64,000 nt of DNA. Origin: Balneola sp. EhC07. Lineage in GTDB: Bacteria > Bacteroidota > Rhodothermia > Balneolales > Balneolaceae. Shown here one piece after another: positions 50,921-57,962 of this stretch. The stretch is from contig NZ_LXYG01000019.1 of assembly GCF_001650905.1 (NCBI RefSeq), positions 62,001 to 126,000 on the forward strand, in the 5' to 3' direction. Every line of letters starts with the position of its first letter. The stretch's first letter is position 1. The notes beneath the pieces were generated by a model that ran no database searches, was not told the origin of the DNA, and saw only the letters and a program-made list of their open reading frames with translations. The translations under genes were made by a program, and so were the position numbers.

Positions 50921-51268
50921 ATGATTAAGCTAAACCATAAAAAACTAAATGTATACAAATCCAGTATTGAATTGGTTAGTGAAATCTATAAGCTTACTAG
51001 CACTTTTCCTTCTTCTGAGAATTTTGGTTTAATAAGTCAATTAAGAAGAGCTTCTGTATCAATACCTTCAAACATTGCTGAGGGTTCTGCACGTTCATCT
51101 GATACTGAGCGCAAAAGATTTCTTCAAATAGCTCGTTCCTCACTAGTTGAGGTTGATACACAAATTGAAATAGCATTAACGCTTAATTATCTAAATGAAA
51201 AAGATATCGAGCATCTTTCGGATCTTTCGAACCAAGTATTTGCAACGCTTTCAAAAATGATGCAATGA
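50921..51268 (+). CDS. four-helix bundle protein (23S rRNA intervening-sequence protein family)
   Basis: A 115-residue protein of the TIGR02436/S23 family. 'LNVYKSSIELVSEIYKLTS', 'FPSSENFGLISQLRRASVSI' and 'PSNIAEGSARSSDTERKRFL' are the standard sequence marks. The family was first known as the ORF of intervening sequences in 23S rRNA genes and occurs as scattered single genes in Bacteroidota; its molecular function is not established. Here it interrupts the fixC-fixX pair, with coding-strand inverted arms at its immediate borders. It is intact, with an ATG at 50921. Confidence 0.93.
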   Translation: MIKLNHKKLNVYKSSIELVSEIYKLTSTFPSSENFGLISQLRRASVSIPSNIAEGSARSSDTERKRFLQIARSSLVEVDTQIEIALTLNYLNEKDIEHLSDLSNQVFATLSKMMQ

Positions 51269-51270
51269 CA

Positions 51271-51322
51271 ACACTTTTCAACATTTACTTTTCACTTTTA
51301 CCTTTTTCACTTTTCACTTTCG
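51271..51322. repeat. right arm region of inverted repeat flanking the four-helix gene
   Basis: A pyrimidine-rich stretch built of repeated CTTTTCA-like units (CTTTTCA, ACTTTTCACTTTT, CACTTTTCACTTT). Its first 30 nt mirror the left arm imperfectly; the rest looks like tandem duplication of the same unit. It ends 4 bp before the fixX start. Confidence 0.65.
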
Positions 51323-51326
51323 AATC

Positions 51327-51629
51327 ATGAAACTACTAAGCCTTCCAGAACGACTCGGACTTGTCAGTTACCGTAATCAAGCTAAATCTGAGATCAAACC
51401 TCATATCATTGTTGATACAGATATTTGCAACTCAACTTGTCCTCACAAATGCACTACATGGGTTTGTCCTGCTAATTGCTACACGATGGATGAAGCCGGA
51501 AAAGTTCACTTCCAAGTCGAAGACTGCATCGAATGCGGAACTTGTATGTATGCCTGTGATCAGGGTGCTGTGGATTGGAATTTTCCAGATCCTGAAATTG
51601 GCCGTGGCGTAACCTGGAATTTTGGATAA
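51327..51629 (+). CDS. fixX: FixX-like ferredoxin partner of ETF:quinone oxidoreductase
   Basis: A 100-residue ferredoxin-like protein. A cysteine cluster 'CNSTCPHKCTTWVCPANC' near residues 34-51 and 'CIECGTCMYACDQGAVDWNF' near residues 72-91 provide the [4Fe-4S] site and the usual FixX ending 'GVTWNFG'. It should carry electrons between ETF flavoprotein and FixC. The start is an ATG at 51327 (MKLLSLPERL). Confidence 0.93.
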   Translation: MKLLSLPERLGLVSYRNQAKSEIKPHIIVDTDICNSTCPHKCTTWVCPANCYTMDEAGKVHFQVEDCIECGTCMYACDQGAVDWNFPDPEIGRGVTWNFG

Positions 51630-51651
51630 AAATATAGTTTTAAGGTGTGAT

Positions 51652-51703
51652 GGTGTTATAGTGTTGCGGATTCACTTTTGTACAACCGCAACACTATAAC
51701 ACC
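51652..51703. repeat. 18-bp perfect hairpin after fixX
   Basis: GGTGTTATAGTGTTGCGG (51652-51669) pairs perfectly with CCGCAACACTATAACACC (51686-51703), with a 16-nt loop. The outer parts contain more related units (AAGGTGT, TTAACAC). There is no T-run after the stem on the plus strand. It lies 22 bp past the fixX stop and 121 bp before an acyl-CoA dehydrogenase gene. Confidence 0.85.
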
Positions 51704-51824
51704 TTAACACTATCCCACTAGTTCAAAATTTTACACATTCTTAAACGAAATTGGTACGCAAAAACGTTATTTTATGGAAGCGTTTCCAACAAGATTTTTC
51801 AATAACTAAAGACTTTTCAAAAAG

Positions 51825-52997
51825 ATGGATACTGTACTAGAAAGAGAGCTCTCATTTGACCTCACTGAAGACCAAAAAATGATTCGCGACAGCGTAAAAG
51901 AATTCGTAGAACGCAACGTCGCAGACACTGTGATGGAAAGAGATAACAGCAAAGAATTTCCGCACGAAATTGTTAAACAATTAGGCGAGCTTGGAATGCT
52001 TGGAATCTATCACGAAGAACAATACGGTGGTGGCGGATTTGATGTAGTAAGTTTTTGCTTAGCATTAGAAGAAATTGCTCGTTGGGATGCTTCATTGGCT
52101 TTAACCGTAGCTTCTCATACTTCATTGGGAACCGGACATATCGCTGTTGCAGGTTCTCATGAACAGAAACTAAAGTATATGCCAGCTCTTACTTCAGGTG
52201 AGCAATTAGCAGCCTGGTGTTTAACGGAACCCGGTTCTGGTTCTGATGCTTCCGGCATGAAAACAACTGCAGTTAAAGATGGAGATCATTATATCATTAA
52301 TGGTTCCAAGATCTTTATTACTCAGGGTTCTGTTGGAGATATTTACATCGTTCTTGCTAAAACTGATCCATCCAAAGGAACTAAAGGAATTAGTGCATTC
52401 ATCGTAGAAGGAAAATGGGATGGAGTGAATCCGGGCCCGGGAATGCATAAGTTGGGAATGAATTCATCTGACACAACAGAAGTGGTTTTCGAAAACGTGA
52501 AAGTTCCTGCTGAAAATCTCCTAGGAGAAGAAGGAATGGGATTCGTCGACACGATGAAAGTTCTGGATGGCGGTCGGGTTGGTATCGCTGCACTTTCTGT
52601 TGGAATAGCTCGTGGCGCTTATGAAGAAGCTCTCAAATATTCTATGGAAAGAAAACAGTTTGGAACTGCTATCGGAAATTTCCAGTACATGGAAGGAAAG
52701 ATCGTGGATATGGCAACAGAGATCGACGCAGCAAGATTGCTAGTTTTAAGAGCTGCTGTTCTAAAAGATAAAGGCAAGCCTTACACAGTTGAAGCTTCCA
52801 TGGCTAAGTTATTTGCTTCAGAACTATCTGTACGAGCTGCATTGGAATCCATTCAAATCCATGGTGGATACGGTTACACCAAAGAATACCATGTGGAAAG
52901 ATTCTTACGTGACGCAAAACTAATGACCATCGGTGAAGGAACTTCCGAAGTTCAAAGATTGGTAATTGCCAGAGAGTTAAAGAAAACGCTCGCATAA
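51825..52997 (+). CDS. acyl-CoA dehydrogenase
   Basis: A 390-residue flavoprotein that oxidises an acyl-CoA to the 2-enoyl-CoA, giving electrons to ETF. The N-terminal helical part begins '[20 protein letters not shown]'; '[20 protein letters not shown]' is the FAD-binding motif; '[20 protein letters not shown]' and '[20 protein letters not shown]' are C-terminal marks; the catalytic glutamate is expected in '[19 protein letters not shown]'. Overall it is closest to short-chain/branched-chain acyl-CoA dehydrogenases (family knowledge). A clean terminator follows at 53017. Confidence 0.95.
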   Translation: MDTVLERELSFDLTEDQKMIRDSVKEFVERNVADTVMERDNSKEFPHEIVKQLGELGMLGIYHEEQYGGGGFDVVSFCLALEEIARWDASLALTVASHTSLGTGHIAVAGSHEQKLKYMPALTSGEQLAAWCLTEPGSGSDASGMKTTAVKDGDHYIINGSKIFITQGSVGDIYIVLAKTDPSKGTKGISAFIVEGKWDGVNPGPGMHKLGMNSSDTTEVVFENVKVPAENLLGEEGMGFVDTMKVLDGGRVGIAALSVGIARGAYEEALKYSMERKQFGTAIGNFQYMEGKIVDMATEIDAARLLVLRAAVLKDKGKPYTVEASMAKLFASELSVRAALESIQIHGGYGYTKEYHVERFLRDAKLMTIGEGTSEVQRLVIARELKKTLA

Positions 52998-53016
52998 TCT
53001 CTGAAACCCTTTTTAT

Positions 53017-53052
53017 AAAAGCTCATAGCCTAACAGTTATGAGCTTTTTTTT
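53017..53052 (+). terminator. rho-independent terminator
   Basis: AAAAGCTCATA (53017-53027) pairs with TATGAGCTTTT (53038-53048), 11 bp with a 10-nt loop, followed by more T's. It lies 20 bp after the acyl-CoA dehydrogenase stop and closes the etf/fix unit. Confidence 0.85.
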
Positions 53053-53108
53053 ATTGAACTTATTTTATGATATTGAACTTAAAATCGGTGATATATTTAA
53101 GTTCTACT

Positions 53109-54236
53109 ATGAAAAATTTCTTAATTCTATTTCTACTATCTGGCTTTATACTAAGCTGTTCTTCTGATAAAAATACACCTGAAGAAAACCCAATCTATAA
53201 TCCTGAATACGGAATATGGCAAGAGCGAGAAAACCCTCCTGTTGAATTTGAATTAGTTCAAACATTCGGAAGTGAGGACGCCACGAGCAAAGAATTGATT
53301 GGAGGCATCACTGCAATGTTCACAGACAATAATCAGAATCTGTATGTACTTGATGATCGGTTATCAAAACTAATTTCCTTTGACAAAAATGGAAAAGTAA
53401 GGTGGGCAACCGGTTCGAAAGGTCGGGGTCCCGGTGATTTTGAAAATGCCTGGAATATGATATGGGATGGAAAACTGACGATTTATATCTCCAATATTGC
53501 TCGTTCTCGTATTGATCTTTTTAATTTAAATGGAGAATTCCTGAAAACCTTAAGTGTCAATAATGAAAAATTGAAAGGAGTTAACATTCATGGATTTATG
53601 GAAAACAAAATGGTTGTAAGCAGAAGTATATCCGGCTCATTTGCAAAAGAATTCTTTTTCATTAATCCTGATAATCCCGATAGTATTTCATCCTCTTTTA
53701 TTGTTGATTTAACTGGCGAGCTGAATATTCCACAAGGAATGAGTTGGTTTTCTAATGTTTCCATTTTGGAAGATCAAATGGTTGTAGCAGGTATATCTGA
53801 ATATTCCTACTCCTTTTATAACATTGACAGCACTAAAACTAAAAAACTAACCAGAGATTTTGACAAAATAATGAGAGCAGGTTTCTTTCAAAATGATAAT
53901 GGGAGGGCAATTGGAAGTATGGGTGGGTTGAATCCAATTCTAAAAGCAGGAAATGAATTTTATATAGCAACAGCTGCCTGGCCAACTAATATTGATGACC
54001 CGGACCAGTATATGAAAGACATGAATTCAGGCAAAAATATCAGAGCAGAATTTCGAAATACAACTGATATTTATGATCAGAATTTTCAACTTTTGTATTC
54101 AATTGAGTCAGATGAATTTATAAATCAAGAACTGGGATTAATCTCTCACTCTGATTCAGAGGGATTTGTATATTCAATAAATTTCTCCCCCTACCCTCAT
54201 GTAAAAAAGTTTAAGCTTTCTAAAGCTGAATATTGA
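53109..54236 (+). CDS. 6-bladed beta-propeller lipoprotein
   Basis: A 375-residue predicted lipoprotein: 'MKNFLILFLLSGFILSCSSD' ends in a lipobox with the cysteine at residue 17. The mature protein has NHL/6-bladed-propeller-like strands ('NLYVLDDRLSKLISFDKNGK', 'STGSKGRGPGDFENAW'-like loop with the GxGPGxF motif, 'IDLFNLNGEFLKTL'), typical of surface propellers of Bacteroidota. A frame from 53067 is open but puts 14 residues before the signal peptide, so the ATG at 53109 is preferred. Function is unknown. It sits between a terminator and a hairpin, so it looks like a separate transcription unit inserted in the acyl-CoA region. Confidence 0.82.
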   Translation: MKNFLILFLLSGFILSCSSDKNTPEENPIYNPEYGIWQERENPPVEFELVQTFGSEDATSKELIGGITAMFTDNNQNLYVLDDRLSKLISFDKNGKVRWATGSKGRGPGDFENAWNMIWDGKLTIYISNIARSRIDLFNLNGEFLKTLSVNNEKLKGVNIHGFMENKMVVSRSISGSFAKEFFFINPDNPDSISSSFIVDLTGELNIPQGMSWFSNVSILEDQMVVAGISEYSYSFYNIDSTKTKKLTRDFDKIMRAGFFQNDNGRAIGSMGGLNPILKAGNEFYIATAAWPTNIDDPDQYMKDMNSGKNIRAEFRNTTDIYDQNFQLLYSIESDEFINQELGLISHSDSEGFVYSINFSPYPHVKKFKLSKAEY

Positions 54237-54299
54237 AACCTTTGACAGCCAAATTAAAAAAGACGCTTTCCTGAAGAAATAATTATAAATGTTGAATTA

Positions 54300-54344
54300 T
54301 GAGTTTTAAATTATGGCGAAAATAAAGTCATAATTTAAAACTCA
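54300..54344. repeat. 16-bp perfect hairpin upstream of the glutaryl-CoA dehydrogenase gene
   Basis: TGAGTTTTAAATTATG (54300-54315) pairs with CATAATTTAAAACTCA (54329-54344), 13-nt loop. The 5' arm contains an inner near-repeat (GAATTATGAGTTTTAAATTATG). It ends 13 bp before the start codon at 54358, so it could also affect translation. Confidence 0.8.
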
Positions 54345-54357
54345 GTCTTTACGCTTC

Positions 54358-55566
54358 ATGGCAAAGAACCTATTCAATATCGACGACGCACTTCTTTTTG
54401 AATCCGAATTGAACGAAGAAGATCGTTTGATCATGGAAACTGCCCGGGATTACGCTCAAAGTAAATTAGAACCCCGCGCACTCAAAGGAAATACCGAAGA
54501 ATATTTTGATCGCGAAATCGCCAAAGAAATGGGCGAGATGGGTTTACTCGGTGTTACCATTCCTGAAGAATACGGCGGCTCTGACGCCAGCTACACCGCT
54601 TATGGATTAATTGCTCGTGAAGTGGAACGAGTAGATTCCGGTTATCGCTCTTTCATGAGTGTGCAATCTTCTTTGGTGATGTATCCGATCTCTACTTTTG
54701 GTACTGAAGACCAGAAACAACGATTTTTACCTAAGCTGGCTTCCGGAGAGATCATTGGTTGCTTTGGTCTTACTGAGCCCGATCATGGCTCAGATCCCGG
54801 ATCTATGGTTACCACTGCTGTTAAAACAGATGGTGGCTGGATCATGAACGGTGCAAAGATGTGGATCACAAATTCTCCTATTGCTGATGTGGCCGTTGTT
54901 TGGGCAAAAGCTAAAGAGAATAAAGATGATGAAGGCGTTATTCGTGGATTCTTAGTTGAAAAAGGAATGGAAGGATTTTCAGCACCACACACCAAATTCA
55001 AAATGAGTTTACGCGCTTCTGAAACCGGTGAGTTGGTTTTTGATGATGTGTTCATCCCTGAAGAAAATGTATTCCCGGATATCAAAGGATTGAAAGGTCC
55101 GTTCATGTGTCTGAATTCTGCACGCTACGGAATTGCCTGGGGAACCATTGGCGCCGCTGAATTTTGTTACCAACGAGCTCGTCAATATACTTTAGATCGC
55201 AAGCAGTTTGGAAAACCATTGGCTGCCAACCAGTTGATCCAAACCAAGCTGGCAAATATGCTCACAGATATAACCAATATGCAGATGTTGGCTTTCCGTT
55301 TGGGCAAGCTTAAAGATGAAGGCAGAGATCATCCTTCCATGACATCACTTGCTAAACGAAATAACTGTGGCAGAGCCTTAGAGATTGCACGCATTTCTCG
55401 CGATATGCACGGCGGAAACGGAATCGTTGGTGATTACCGAGTGATCCATCATGTAATGAATCTGGAATCCGTGAACACCTATGAAGGTACTTACGATATC
55501 CATGGTTTGATTCTGGGAAGAGAGATTACCGGGATTCAGTCATTTACTCCAAAGGGAAATGAATGA
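54358..55566 (+). CDS. gcdH: glutaryl-CoA dehydrogenase-like acyl-CoA dehydrogenase
   Basis: A 402-residue flavoprotein closest to glutaryl-CoA dehydrogenase, which oxidatively decarboxylates glutaryl-CoA to crotonyl-CoA in lysine/tryptophan breakdown. Marks: '[20 protein letters not shown]', '[20 protein letters not shown]', '[20 protein letters not shown]', '[20 protein letters not shown]' and the active-site stretch '[20 protein letters not shown]' with the catalytic glutamate in YEGT. It starts at an ATG at 54358. Confidence 0.92.
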   Translation: MAKNLFNIDDALLFESELNEEDRLIMETARDYAQSKLEPRALKGNTEEYFDREIAKEMGEMGLLGVTIPEEYGGSDASYTAYGLIAREVERVDSGYRSFMSVQSSLVMYPISTFGTEDQKQRFLPKLASGEIIGCFGLTEPDHGSDPGSMVTTAVKTDGGWIMNGAKMWITNSPIADVAVVWAKAKENKDDEGVIRGFLVEKGMEGFSAPHTKFKMSLRASETGELVFDDVFIPEENVFPDIKGLKGPFMCLNSARYGIAWGTIGAAEFCYQRARQYTLDRKQFGKPLAANQLIQTKLANMLTDITNMQMLAFRLGKLKDEGRDHPSMTSLAKRNNCGRALEIARISRDMHGGNGIVGDYRVIHHVMNLESVNTYEGTYDIHGLILGREITGIQSFTPKGNE

Positions 55567-55791
55567 TAAAAGTTATTAGTTAATCGTGAGCAGTTATTCA
55601 ACTCTTTGGTAATTAAAGCAATTTTCCTCCTTTCTAAGCTCTGCTTGGGAAGGCCAAATGGGAGCTCCTGCTCCCATTAACAATTTTAGCCATTAGAATT
55701 CTTTTGGATTATAGTTTTAAGTCATTCGAAACTATACATGGTTAGGTTTGTTTAAGTAAATAGTTAATGTGAATTAATTTTTTTACTGATT
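55567..55791. other. 225-bp spacer with one hairpin
   Basis: No gene seen. AATGGGAGC (55657-55665) pairs with GCTCCCATT (55670-55678), a 9-bp stem with a 4-nt loop, on the plus strand followed by AACAATTTTAG. It may act as a weak terminator for the gcdH gene. Confidence 0.5.
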
Positions 55792-56328
55792 ATGAAAACT
55801 TTAACCCCAAGAACTCAAACTCCAGATCTAAGTTTCCCACTTACAAATGGTGATACATGGAATCTCAGTGAACAAGATCCCAAATCTTTCACCATGGTTG
55901 TTTTCTACAGAGGTTTGCATTGCCCTGTTTGTAAAGGATATACTCAATCTTTAAACAAGCTAGTTGATGATTTTAAGGAACGCGGAGTTGAAACCGTAAC
56001 TGTGAGCATGGATTCTGAAAAAAGAGCTAGAACTTCTGTTCAAGAATGGGAAGTTGATCAGCTTAAAGTCGGATATGACCTCTCAGAAGAACAAGCAAGT
56101 AATTGGGGCTTATATCTTTCAAATGCCATAAATGATAATGAGCCGGAGCTTTTTTCAGAACCGGGATTATTTTTAATACGCCCAGATGGTGAACTCTATT
56201 ATTCGGCTATTAACTCTATGCCATTTGGTCGCCCTGTTTTTAAAGATATGCTTAGGGCAATAGACTTTATTCAAGAGAACGATTATCCTGCCCGTGGTGA
56301 AGTGAATGCAATGGAATTACAAGATTAA
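55792..56328 (+). CDS. peroxiredoxin-like (AhpC/TSA) family protein
   Basis: A 178-residue thioredoxin-fold protein. 'TMVVFYRGLHCPVCKGYTQS' near residue 35-54 carries a CxxC in the place of the peroxidatic cysteine, and the residues after it follow the AhpC/TSA pattern ('LVDDFKERGVETVTVSMDS', 'PGLFLIRPDGELYYS'). No signal peptide is present. It probably reduces a peroxide or disulfide in the cytoplasm; the substrate is not known. Confidence 0.85.
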   Translation: MKTLTPRTQTPDLSFPLTNGDTWNLSEQDPKSFTMVVFYRGLHCPVCKGYTQSLNKLVDDFKERGVETVTVSMDSEKRARTSVQEWEVDQLKVGYDLSEEQASNWGLYLSNAINDNEPELFSEPGLFLIRPDGELYYSAINSMPFGRPVFKDMLRAIDFIQENDYPARGEVNAMELQD

Positions 56329-56365
56329 GCTTTTGGCTTATTCAAATACCTAAATATATAAGAAG

Positions 56366-56683
56366 ATGATTGCCCGAATCTGGCATGGCTGGACAACTCC
56401 CGAAAATGCGGATGCCTATTACAAAGTTCTTACCGAGCAGGTAATTCCTCAGATTGAAGGTTATAAGATGGAAGGCTATCGAAAGATCGAGGTTTTACGG
56501 CGAGAGCATTCTGATGAAACTGAATTCATCACCATAATGTACTTCGACTCTTTGGAACACATCAAACAGTTTGTTGGTGAAGATTACGAAGTCGCTCATG
56601 TTCCCGAAGTAGCTCAAAAAGTGTTGAAGCGCTGGGATGAACGATCTCAGCACTATGAAGTGACGGATAGTTTTAGGTATTGA
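56366..56683 (+). CDS. small antibiotic-monooxygenase-like (ABM) protein
   Basis: A 105-residue protein with the alpha-beta ferredoxin-like plan of ABM-type proteins: 'MIARIWHGWTTPENADAYYK' then a helix, 'GYRKIEVLRREHSDETEFIT', 'IMYFDSLEHIKQFVGEDYEV' and a C-terminal 'AHVPEVAQKVLKRWDERSQH'. Members include monooxygenases and proteins of unknown role. It starts at an ATG at 56366, 37 bp after the peroxiredoxin-like gene, and is probably co-transcribed with it. Confidence 0.8.
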   Translation: MIARIWHGWTTPENADAYYKVLTEQVIPQIEGYKMEGYRKIEVLRREHSDETEFITIMYFDSLEHIKQFVGEDYEVAHVPEVAQKVLKRWDERSQHYEVTDSFRY

Positions 56684-56739
56684 GTTGGCTCTAGCATTAA
56701 TGGTTTTAATGTGAATTGTTCAAAAAAACATATGCCCTT

Positions 56740-56888
56740 AGTATTTAAGACGGAAAAGAGAACATGATCCGGACGCGTCTGCAAAGCAGGAATAATCCTT
56801 TCAGGTGAAGAGTGTACTAACTTTCTAAGAATGAACGAAGACCTTTAGGATTATTCAGCGCAGGATCAGTGAACCCGTCTTAAATACT
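56740..56888. other. 149-nt nested inverted-repeat element (possible structured RNA or MITE)
   Basis: A 14-bp perfect terminal inverted repeat, AGTATTTAAGACGG at 56740-56753 and CCGTCTTAAATACT at 56875-56888, encloses co-linear inner stems: TGATCC/GGATCA (56765-56770 with 56863-56868), GCG/CGC (56775-56777 with 56859-56861), GAATAATCCT/AGGATTATTC (56790-56799 with 56847-56856) and AGGT/ACCT (56803-56806 with 56841-56844). A side hairpin CTGC-AAA-GCAG sits at 5679-56789 region (56779-56789). About 37 base pairs stack on one axis. No coding frame exists inside. I do not recognise it as a known RNA family. Confidence 0.7.
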
Positions 56889-56904
56889 TCGGCTTGATCT
56901 TTTG

Positions 56905-56930
56905 CTACTTTTGTATCAAGACAAAAGTAG
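56905..56930. repeat. perfect hairpin CTACTTTTGT-N6-ACAAAAGTAG
   Basis: A 10-bp stem with the 6-nt loop ATCAAG lies 16 bp after the 149-nt element and 52 bp before the 222-bp repeat. CTTGAT at 56893 can also pair with the loop ATCAAG, giving an alternative fold. It has no coding function that I can see. Confidence 0.7.
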
Positions 56931-56982
56931 GTATCCTTGTGCTAAGTTAAACCTTTTTATAGGGTTCTGTTGTCTGGCTCTG

Positions 56983-57205
56983 TGTACTTTTGTACCGCTA
57001 CTGAGCTTCCTCAGTACAGGCGCCAGTACCAAAAGCTCCCGACAAGAATTATTGGTGCGAACTCCATTACATCGACTAATCATTACAAAAGGTCTTCGGT
57101 CATATGATACATATTCACAAATCAGCCTGAATGTAATGATTGCTCCTCCGGAGCCGTCGATTTCATTACGTTCTTGGCTCGCCAATAATTCTAAAGGTCG
57201 GTGTA
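56983..57205 (-). repeat. 222-bp dispersed repeat, copy B (inverted)
   Basis: Reverse complement of this 223-bp stretch aligns with 37501-37722 at about 92% identity by hand count. The short hairpin CTGAG-CTTC-CTCAG is kept at 57001-57014, with a longer imperfect stem around it (CTTTTGTAC near 56987 with GTACCAAAAG near 57026). The ends coincide with those of copy A. It is in inverted orientation with respect to copy A. Confidence 0.85.
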
Positions 57206-57271
57206 GGTGTAAGGTTTTGCTTACCAAAAATGAAAATCTTTATCCAGTCGGAATAAAAGCCATTTCTTAAG

Positions 57272-57292
57272 ATCCTGAAACACGTTCAGGAT
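57272..57292. repeat. REP-like hairpin ATCCTGAA-N5-TTCAGGAT
   Basis: An 8-bp perfect stem with a 5-nt loop (ACACG), followed by GACC, like the copies at 37297 (opposite orientation) and 37885. Confidence 0.8.
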
Positions 57293-57319
57293 GACCTGTT
57301 TATTTTTATATATTCTTTC

Positions 57320-57889
57320 ATGCAAAAACTCCTTCAGGAAATACGAGCTTGTTCTGTATGCGAGAAAGATCTCCCTCTTGGTCCGCGTCCAATAGTTGCC
57401 GCATCTCCGACCAGTAAAATTGCTGTAATTGGTCAGGCTCCCGGAACAGCTGTTCATGAATCCGGAATTCCATGGGACGATCCCAGTGGCAGAAGACTCA
57501 GAGAATGGATGGGAATTACGGATGAAGTCTTTTACGACCCTAAGAATCTGGCGATCATTCCAATGGGATTTTGTTATCCGGGCAAAGGAAAATCAGGTGA
57601 CCTCCCTCCCCGGCCTGAATGTGCTCCGCTTTGGCACAAACCTCTGTTCGATTCCATCAAAGAAATAAAGCTTACCCTTCTGATCGGACAGTATGCTCAG
57701 AAATATTATCTGCAGAATAATATGAAAGGAACACTCACCGAAACCGTTCGTAATTATGATGAATACTTGCCTGAGTTTATGCCTCTGCCCCATCCTTCTC
57801 CGCGAAATAATATCTGGTTAAAGAAAAATGAATGGTTTGAAAGGGATCTTGTCCCAAAACTGAAATCCATTATTTCTTCCGCACTTTAG
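57320..57889 (+). CDS. uracil-DNA glycosylase family protein
   Basis: A 189-residue UDG-superfamily protein. 'CSVCEKDLPLGPRP' at the N-terminus, motif A 'IGQAPGTAVHESGIPWDDPS' at about residue 37-56 and motif B 'PLPHPSPRNNIW' at about residue 155 are present. It should remove uracil or another damaged base from DNA; family members of this form are often annotated simply as uracil-DNA glycosylase family. The iron-sulfur cysteines of family 4 are not complete. It starts at an ATG at 57320. Confidence 0.87.
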   Translation: MQKLLQEIRACSVCEKDLPLGPRPIVAASPTSKIAVIGQAPGTAVHESGIPWDDPSGRRLREWMGITDEVFYDPKNLAIIPMGFCYPGKGKSGDLPPRPECAPLWHKPLFDSIKEIKLTLLIGQYAQKYYLQNNMKGTLTETVRNYDEYLPEFMPLPHPSPRNNIWLKKNEWFERDLVPKLKSIISSAL

Positions 57890-57962
57890 TTTTTTAAGAA
57901 CTCTTAGGGGTACTCCATATTTAGTGTGTATTACGGGAAACATTCTCTCTAAATACGTTGCT

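Larger units (their letters stand above)
56684..57319. repeat. 636-bp gene-free spacer with several structured repeats
   Basis: No credible gene. In order it carries a 149-nt nested inverted repeat (56740-56888), a 10-bp hairpin (56905-56930), the second copy of the 222-bp element (56983-57205) in reverse, and a REP-like hairpin (57272-57292). An apparent long frame across the 222-bp element is also open in antisense and is not a credible gene. Confidence 0.75.

Noticed and set aside
51652-51703. Classical rho-independent terminator after fixX
   Set aside because: The stem is strong but no T-run follows on the plus strand; kept as a spacer hairpin instead.
56902-57270. Open frame of 122 residues (plus strand) or 103 residues (minus strand) across copy B
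   Set aside because: Both strands are open in both copies and neither has a credible start or domain; better explained as a repeat element.
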